NCBI GenBank assembly: GCA_958295765.1 | Contig: CATQHB010000002.1 | Span: 177,717-241,716, forward strand | Reading direction: 5' to 3' | Origin: an uncultured Dehalococcoidia bacterium | GTDB taxonomy: Bacteria; Chloroflexota; Dehalococcoidia; Lucifugimonadales; UBA3495 | Length of the DNA stretch: 64,000 bases | In this document: positions 59,494 through 64,000 of the stretch, piece by piece | How the letters are laid out: each line of letters opens with the position of its first letter | Numbering within the stretch: the stretch's first letter is position 1 | Made by a program: the position numbers and the translations under genes | The notes under the pieces: model-generated | Database searches by the model: none | What the model was told of the DNA's origin: nothing | What the model saw: the letters and a program-made list of their open reading frames with translations, nothing else

Positions 59494-60474
59494 GTGAATC
59501 AGGGCTACGGGCACTTCAGGGCAGGCAGCTATACCGGGGGCGTTACCGCCGGCATTATTATTGCCCTGGCCGGCATTGTCCTGACCGCCGCCCTGGGGTG
59601 TGCCACCGGTACGGCGGCGCCCTTGCCGGCCGGTGCGGGAACAGGGGCAGTTGCGGCCCAGCCCAAGGGAGAATTAACCGTATTCGCCGCCGCCTCCCTG
59701 TCCGGGGCTTTTGAGGAAATGGCCGACGCCTTTGAGGGAGCCTACCCGGAGGTGTCGGTAGTCATTAACTTTGACGGCAGCCAGCGCTTGCGTACTCAGT
59801 TGGAACACGGGGCGCGGGCCGGCGTGTTCGCCTCTGCCGATTGGGAACAGATGGACGCGGTAGCCGCCGCCGGGCTGGTCGCGGGGCAGCCGGTCAACTT
59901 TGCCCGCAATCAGCCGGTATTCCTGGTTAATTCTGCTTTTGCCGCCAAGTTGGAGCAGCAGAAAGCGGCCGGTTCCGCCCCAGCTCAAGCGGTGGCGGCA
60001 GAAAGGCCGGCCGCCGGCGCCCTTACCCTGGCAGACCTGGCCCGGCCCGGCGTGAAAATCGTGCTGGCCCTGCCCGAGGCGCCGGTAGGACGCTATTCCC
60101 AGGCGGTGATTGACCGGATGGGGGAGAGTCCGCTATTCGGGCCGGACTACCGGAACCGGCTTATGGACAACGTGGTGTCCCGGGAAACCAACGTGCGGAG
60201 CGTGGCGCAAAAGGTGGCCCTGGGGGAGGCCGACGCCGGTATGACCTATCACACCGACGCCTTGCCCCCCTACGTGGCGCAGCGGGTCCGGGCGCTGACC
60301 ATTCCCGACTCACTCAACGTAACCGCCCATTACCCCATCGCTACGCTGCGGGAGGCGGCGGCGCCGGAACCGGCCCGGGCCTTTATCGACTTTGTCCGCT
60401 CGGCCCAAGGCCAGGCAATTTTGGAGCAATATGGATTTCAACCGCCTCTATCCCCGGCGACCGGCGCGCCCTAG
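59494..60474 (+). CDS. modA: Molybdate ABC transporter substrate-binding lipoprotein
   Basis: A 326-residue protein, start GTG 59494 with AAGGA upstream (the open frame starts earlier without an SD). Residues about 15-36 are a signal peptide ending in the lipobox LTAALGC (lipid-anchored Cys). The mature part has the ModA core: ELTVFAAASLSGAFEEMADAF, VVINFDGSQRLRTQLE, GVFASADWEQMD, VSRETNVRSVAQKVALGEADAGMTY, and VTAHYPIATL. The Ser/Ala and Tyr residues that hold molybdate or tungstate lie in these stretches. It delivers the anion to ModBC encoded next. Confidence 0.92.
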   Translation: MNQGYGHFRAGSYTGGVTAGIIIALAGIVLTAALGCATGTAAPLPAGAGTGAVAAQPKGELTVFAAASLSGAFEEMADAFEGAYPEVSVVINFDGSQRLRTQLEHGARAGVFASADWEQMDAVAAAGLVAGQPVNFARNQPVFLVNSAFAAKLEQQKAAGSAPAQAVAAERPAAGALTLADLARPGVKIVLALPEAPVGRYSQAVIDRMGESPLFGPDYRNRLMDNVVSRETNVRSVAQKVALGEADAGMTYHTDALPPYVAQRVRALTIPDSLNVTAHYPIATLREAAAPEPARAFIDFVRSAQGQAILEQYGFQPPLSPATGAP

Positions 60475-60503
60475 CCGCCGGGACGCGGACGGTAGCCCCG
60501 GTT

Positions 60504-61316
60504 ATGCGTAACCTCTTTCGCGCGTCGGACTATTGGGGGCCGGTGGGCGCGGCCTCTACCGTCATCTACACCCTGTTCATTGGCCTGCCCATCCTGGCCC
60601 TGCTGATTAAGGCGGCCGGGCAGGAGAGTTTTATCGGCAGCCTGACCGGGGAACCGGTACTACAGGCCCTGCGCCTGTCCCTGATTACCAGCAGCATCAG
60701 CATCCTGATAGTGATTGGGGTAGGCACTCCCTTTGCCCGCATCCTGGCCCGGGGCAACTCCCTGCCGCTACGGGTAGTTGACCATCTGGTGGAACTGCCC
60801 ATAGTCCTGCCGCCGGTAGTTTCCGGGGTGGCAATGCTCTTGGCCTTCGGGCGGCAGGGGATTCTCGGCCCGGCCCTGTCCGGTTTGGGCATCTCCCTGC
60901 CCTTCACCGCCGCCGCCGTCATCTTTGCCCAGGTATTCGTGGCGGCGCCCTTTTACATCCGGGCGGCCAAGCTGGGTTTCCAGTCGGTAGCCCGGGAGTA
61001 TGAGGACATTTCCCAGACGTTGGGCGTATCGCCCTGGGCCACCTTCCGGCGGCTGACCCTGCCCCTGGCCGGGCCGTCCCTCCTGACCGGCATTGCCTTG
61101 GCCTGGGCCAGGGCCATATCCGAGTTTGGCGCGACGATAATGTTTGCCGGCAACCTGACCGGAAAGACGCAAACGATGCCTCTGGCGATAATGAGCGCGC
61201 TGGAAACCAGCCTGGACACGGCGGTGGCGTTGTCGGTGCTGCTGCTGGTGTTGGCCCTGCTGGTGCTAATCGCCCTGGGTTTGATTACCCGGCGCCGCGG
61301 GACGGCCAGCCTATGA
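60504..61316 (+). CDS. modB: Molybdate ABC transporter permease
   Basis: A 270-residue inner-membrane protein with five to six helices. The EAA-type loop EYEDISQTLGVSPWATFRRLTLPLAGPSLL and the ModB pattern LPIVLPPVVSGVAMLLAFGRQG are clear. ATG 60504, 29 bp after modA; modC overlaps its stop by 4 bp, so modABC is one operon. Confidence 0.93.
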   Translation: MRNLFRASDYWGPVGAASTVIYTLFIGLPILALLIKAAGQESFIGSLTGEPVLQALRLSLITSSISILIVIGVGTPFARILARGNSLPLRVVDHLVELPIVLPPVVSGVAMLLAFGRQGILGPALSGLGISLPFTAAAVIFAQVFVAAPFYIRAAKLGFQSVAREYEDISQTLGVSPWATFRRLTLPLAGPSLLTGIALAWARAISEFGATIMFAGNLTGKTQTMPLAIMSALETSLDTAVALSVLLLVLALLVLIALGLITRRRGTASL

Positions 61317-62446
61317 TGCCCCAAGCCGCAGCAAGTCCCGCCGGGCCGGCCCGGGGCTGGGTAAGCTACCGGGTGGGCGAATTCTGCCTGGAAACGGAGT
61401 GGGAGGTTTTGCCCGGCCAGATAATGGCCCTGTTCGGCCCGTCCGGGGCCGGCAAGACTACCCTGCTCCGGGCGATAGCGGGACTGCTGCGCCCGCAAGA
61501 CGGACACATCGAGGTTGGCGGGCGGGTGGTTTTTGACCGGGCGCAGAACATCTGGGAGCCGCCCCACCAACGCCGGGTGGGGTTTCTGACCCAGCAATAT
61601 CACCTGTTCCCCCACTTGACCGTGGCCGGCAACATCGCCTACGGCCTGCCCCGGCGCAACTCCCGGGAGACCCGGGCCCGGGTGCAGGAACTGGTGGCGA
61701 GCTTTCACCTGGAGGGGCTGGAATCCCGGCGCCCTAATGAGATTTCCGCCGGCCAGCAGCAGCGGGCGGCCCTGGCCCGCGCCCTGGCCCCCGACCCGGC
61801 GGCGCTGCTGCTGGACGAACCCTTTACCTCCCTCGATACCGAACTGCGGCGCGCCCTGCGGCGGGAGTTGCGGGACAGCCTGGCCCGCGCCAACATTCCG
61901 GTGATAATGGTATCCCATGACATTGAGGAGGCGGTCAGCATCGGCGACCTGGTGCAGGTAATCAGCGACGGCAAGCCGCAGATAACCGGCAATCCCCTGC
62001 AAGTGTTGGGGCAGCCGGGACAGGGCCGAGTGGCCCGGTTGGTGGGGGTGGAAAACCTGTTGAAGTTGCGGGTGGCCTCCCGGCATACCCGGGACGGCAC
62101 GATGGTCTGCGTTGGCGACGGGCTGCCGGCCGGGTTGCAGTTGGAGGTGCCCCTGGGCGACCCGGAACCGGGGGACGCGGTAACCGTCGGCATCCGGGCC
62201 TCGGACATTATCCTGGCCGACGCCGAGCCGAAGGGTTCCTCGGCCCGCAACCGGCTGTCCGGCATCGTTTCCGGGGTGGAACTGCGCCCGCCGGGGTACG
62301 AAGTTACCCTATCCTGCCACGGCGCCGACCTGAAGTGCCACATCACCGGCACGTCATTGAACGAAATGGGCATCCGCCCCGGAATGAACCTGTGGGCGGT
62401 GTTCAAGGCGTCATCCTGCTTTCTGGTGCAGGATGATTTGTCTTAA
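61313..62446 (+). CDS. modC: Molybdate ABC transporter ATP-binding protein
   Basis: A 377-residue ATPase with a C-terminal regulatory region. Walker A FGPSGAGKTT, Q-loop FLTQQYHLFPH, signature ISAGQQQRAA (Ala replaces the first Gly of LSGGQ), Walker B LLLDEPFTSLD, H-loop MVSHDI. Residues about 300-370 form a TOBE/MOP-type domain (GIVSGVELRPPGYEVTLSCHG, LKCHITGTSLNEMGI) that can bind molybdate and inhibit transport. Overlaps modB by 4 bp. The importer could supply Mo for the hydroxylase at 12589-14871. Confidence 0.93.
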   Translation: MMPQAAASPAGPARGWVSYRVGEFCLETEWEVLPGQIMALFGPSGAGKTTLLRAIAGLLRPQDGHIEVGGRVVFDRAQNIWEPPHQRRVGFLTQQYHLFPHLTVAGNIAYGLPRRNSRETRARVQELVASFHLEGLESRRPNEISAGQQQRAALARALAPDPAALLLDEPFTSLDTELRRALRRELRDSLARANIPVIMVSHDIEEAVSIGDLVQVISDGKPQITGNPLQVLGQPGQGRVARLVGVENLLKLRVASRHTRDGTMVCVGDGLPAGLQLEVPLGDPEPGDAVTVGIRASDIILADAEPKGSSARNRLSGIVSGVELRPPGYEVTLSCHGADLKCHITGTSLNEMGIRPGMNLWAVFKASSCFLVQDDLS

Positions 62447-62462
62447 CCTGGCAGCCGTGCAA

Positions 62463-62560
62463 CCGTCGTTCCGGCGAAAGCCGGAATCCAGAACGCTTTG
62501 TGAGCCGGCACGTTCTTTTCCCGTAGATTTCCTGGATTCCGGCTTTCGCCGGAACGACGG
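62463..62560. repeat. Family A hairpin element, copy A10
   Basis: Arms CCGTCGTTCCGG at 62463 and CCGGAACGACGG ending 62560. Its interior (AACGCTTTGTGAGCCGGCAC to CTTTTCCCGTAGATTTCC) is the same as that of A11, 284 bp downstream. Confidence 0.85.
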
Positions 62561-62746
62561 TGTTTATGATGTGGTTGCCTTGGTGTCAGGACGGTTCGGC
62601 GGGTAAGGCCGGATGGTTCGACAAGCTCACCATGAGCGGATATTGTTGAACGGATTATGTTCTTGGCAGAGACTTTGCGCCGACCCGGCTCACGGTGTCG
62701 GGGGAATGGCGTCTTAACTATAGCAACACTACGTCAACCCAAGCAA

Positions 62747-62844
62747 CCGTCGTTCCGGCGAAAGCCGGAATCCAGAACGCTTTGTGAGCCGGCACGTTCT
62801 TTTCCCGTAGATTTCCTGGATTCCGGCTTTCGCCGGAACGACGG
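62747..62844. repeat. Family A hairpin element, copy A11
   Basis: Same 98 bp as A10 without a visible difference. Between them is a family C half (GGTTCGACAAGCTCACCATG at 62614). 62447-62946 holds no gene I can support. Confidence 0.85.
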
Positions 62845-62946
62845 TGTTTATGATGCGGTTGCCATACTTCTCCGAGTCCGCTATGTCTCCGGGGTGAAAA
62901 CCGCCTATAATGGCGGGGAGCATTTTAAGGAGGAGGGTCAACAGGT

Positions 62947-63615
62947 ATGGCCGGTTTTCGGGCGATTATTTTTGATATGGACGGGGTGCTGGTGGATAGT
63001 GAACCGCTTTTTCTGGACGCTATCAACCGCTTGCTGGCCCAGGATGGGGTAGCGCCAATTTCCGAAAAGGAAAATGAGGAGACGCTCATCGGGACAACCG
63101 TCGATGAGACCTGGCGGCAACTGAAACTGAGCCGGCCCCTGCCGCTGCCTACGGCGACCTACATCACCCGGTACGATGCGATCGTTCGCCGGATGATGAT
63201 GGAGGAGTTGGCGCCTCAGCCGGGCGTCCGGGAATTGCTGGAAACCTGTAACCGCCGGGGCCTGCCCAAGGCGGTGGCCTCCTCCTCCCGCCACGATTGG
63301 GTGGACTTGAAGTTGGCGGCAATCGGGTTGACCGGCGCCTTTGACGCGGTGCTGGGCGGCGATGACGTGAGCCGGGGCAAGCCGGAACCGGACATTTACC
63401 TCAAGGCCGCCGCCGCGCTGGGCCGGCCCCCGGAACAGTGCATCGCTATTGAGGACTCCCCGGTGGGCATCGCCGCCGCCGTAGCCTCCGGGGCCTACAC
63501 CATCGCAGTGCGTACCGCCTACACCCGCAACCTGGACGTAAGCCAGGCCAACGCCATTCTGGAAACCCTGGAGGACTTTGACCGGTCTTTGTTGGCGGAC
63601 GGGCCGCAAGGGTAA
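62947..63615 (+). CDS. HAD-superfamily hydrolase (beta-phosphoglucomutase/phosphatase type)
   Basis: A 222-residue enzyme with all four HAD motifs: I FDMDGVLVDSEP (nucleophile Asp and acid/base Asp), II ASSSRH (Ser/Thr), III Lys in SRGKPEPDIYL, IV IEDSPVGIAAA. A helical C1 cap at about 20-90 gives the substrate pocket. Start ATG 62947 with GGAGGAGGG upstream. Could be a phosphatase or beta-phosphoglucomutase; the cap does not decide it. 11 bp before the next gene on the same strand, likely an operon. Confidence 0.9.
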   Translation: MAGFRAIIFDMDGVLVDSEPLFLDAINRLLAQDGVAPISEKENEETLIGTTVDETWRQLKLSRPLPLPTATYITRYDAIVRRMMMEELAPQPGVRELLETCNRRGLPKAVASSSRHDWVDLKLAAIGLTGAFDAVLGGDDVSRGKPEPDIYLKAAAALGRPPEQCIAIEDSPVGIAAAVASGAYTIAVRTAYTRNLDVSQANAILETLEDFDRSLLADGPQG

Positions 63616-63626
63616 GGATTATTGCG

Positions 63627-64000
63627 ATGACCCCGGCCCGGAGCGGCGATTTGAGCAAGTCCTGGCGCAGCCTCATCCCGGTTGCCCTGCCCTGGGCTGC
63701 CCTTGCTATCCCGGCCCTGCTGCTGTTTCTGCCGGTGTTGTATTACTCCCTGACCACGCCCTTTGCCCTGGAGGACGATTATAGCGCCTGGGGCCATTCC
63801 TTTATGTTCGACCGCGCCGGGCTGTTTACCCAGTGGCTCTACCTCCAGTTCCTTGACCTGGATTTTGGCGAGGAACGCTACCGGCCCCTCTGGGAGTTCT
63901 ACAACGCGGTGGCCTGGAAAGTCTTTGGGACTACGAACTGGCTGCATCACCTGGCCCGGTGGGTGGTAAATTTCGGGGCCGTCTTTACCTTTGCCGCCGC
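63627..64000 (+). CDS. Membrane protein, truncated by the window end (glycosyltransferase/YfhO-like opening)
   Basis: At least 124 residues from ATG 63627. A cytoplasmic start (MTPARSGDLSKSWRSLI) precedes helix 1 (VALPWAALAIPALLLFLPVLYYSL), an extracytoplasmic loop with ALEDDYSAWGH, and RPLWEFYNAVAWKVFGTTNW, then LHHLARWVV, before helix 2. Such 'D.D..W' loop plus 'RPL.....FG.....HH..N' openings are seen in polytopic membrane glycosyltransferase-like proteins, but the rest is missing, so the assignment is tentative. Confidence 0.6.
   Translation, partial: MTPARSGDLSKSWRSLIPVALPWAALAIPALLLFLPVLYYSLTTPFALEDDYSAWGHSFMFDRAGLFTQWLYLQFLDLDFGEERYRPLWEFYNAVAWKVFGTTNWLHHLARWVVNFGAVFTFAA

Overview
The window is about 64 kb of GC-rich bacterial chromosome (protein codons prefer G/C third positions; SD-type ribosome sites; ATG/GTG/TTG starts). 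I infer a Chloroflexota-like organism (Dehalococcoidia/SAR202 type). The grounds are a reductive-dehalogenase-like Fe-S protein, a coenzyme B12 acyl-CoA mutase, SMP-30 lactonases, COG2159-type amidohydrolases, Uma2 proteins and very abundant small dispersed repeats. No rRNA or tRNA gene was seen to fix the taxonomy, so this is inference. I saw no prophage, CRISPR array or complete insertion sequence.

Layout. 0.3-5.3 kb: acyl-CoA mutase large subunit with isobutyryl-CoA-mutase-type active-site residues, a Uma2 protein, a HigA-like antitoxin and an EF-G paralogue. 5.9-9.3 kb: DUF418 membrane protein, RidA, small alpha/beta-barrel and DUF2283-like proteins, a carboxymuconolactone-decarboxylase-family protein. 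9.4-14.9 kb: a molybdenum hydroxylase large subunit followed on the same strand by five tandem genes of a family I do not recognise, built by repeated duplication. 15-16.5 kb: DEDDh exonuclease and a second Uma2 protein. 17-24 kb: a peptide/nickel-type ABC importer (two ATPases, lipoprotein, two permeases). 24-29.4 kb: small coiled-coil proteins with one C-terminal membrane helix, made of 11-residue repeats, interleaved with two amidohydrolases and an unknown membrane protein. 29.4-32.7 kb: a substrate-binding protein interrupted by an in-frame TGA, a reductive-dehalogenase-like Fe-S protein with a strong promoter, and an MsrQ-like haem membrane protein.

32.8-33.8 kb is repeat-only DNA. 33.8-38.6 kb: a pentapeptide-repeat/TIR fusion divergent from an Snf2/RapA-type helicase, a possible defence pair. 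38.6-43.8 kb: three SMP-30 lactonases, two more DUF2283-like genes and three small membrane proteins (DUF4234, CD225, DUF2752). 44-51.1 kb: M42 peptidase, antitoxin-like regulator, NadE, universal stress protein, MFS transporter, alpha/beta hydrolase. 51.2-58.4 kb, all minus strand: a retropepsin-like protease with a DUF5678-like partner, then UvrB, RuvA, RuvC, an unknown protein, YebC, RimM, KhpA, RpsP (DNA repair and translation core genes). 58.7-58.9 kb holds a separate minus-strand transcription unit with a near-perfect promoter, a full Shine-Dalgarno, a 23-codon ORF and a long RNA stem. 59.5-62.4 kb: modABC molybdate importer, which may feed the Mo hydroxylase. 62.9 kb to the end: HAD phosphatase and a truncated membrane protein.

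Intergenic space is dominated by three dispersed repeat families. Family A is about 97 bp, a hairpin with arms starting CCGTCGTTCC. Family B is about 213 bp, a MITE with GGTATTCTCAACA ends; one copy has a 10-bp target duplication. Family C is a short REP palindrome around TCGACAAGCTCA. There are also minor families D to F. Several genes here have grown or broken through local duplication, which is the most distinctive property of the window.
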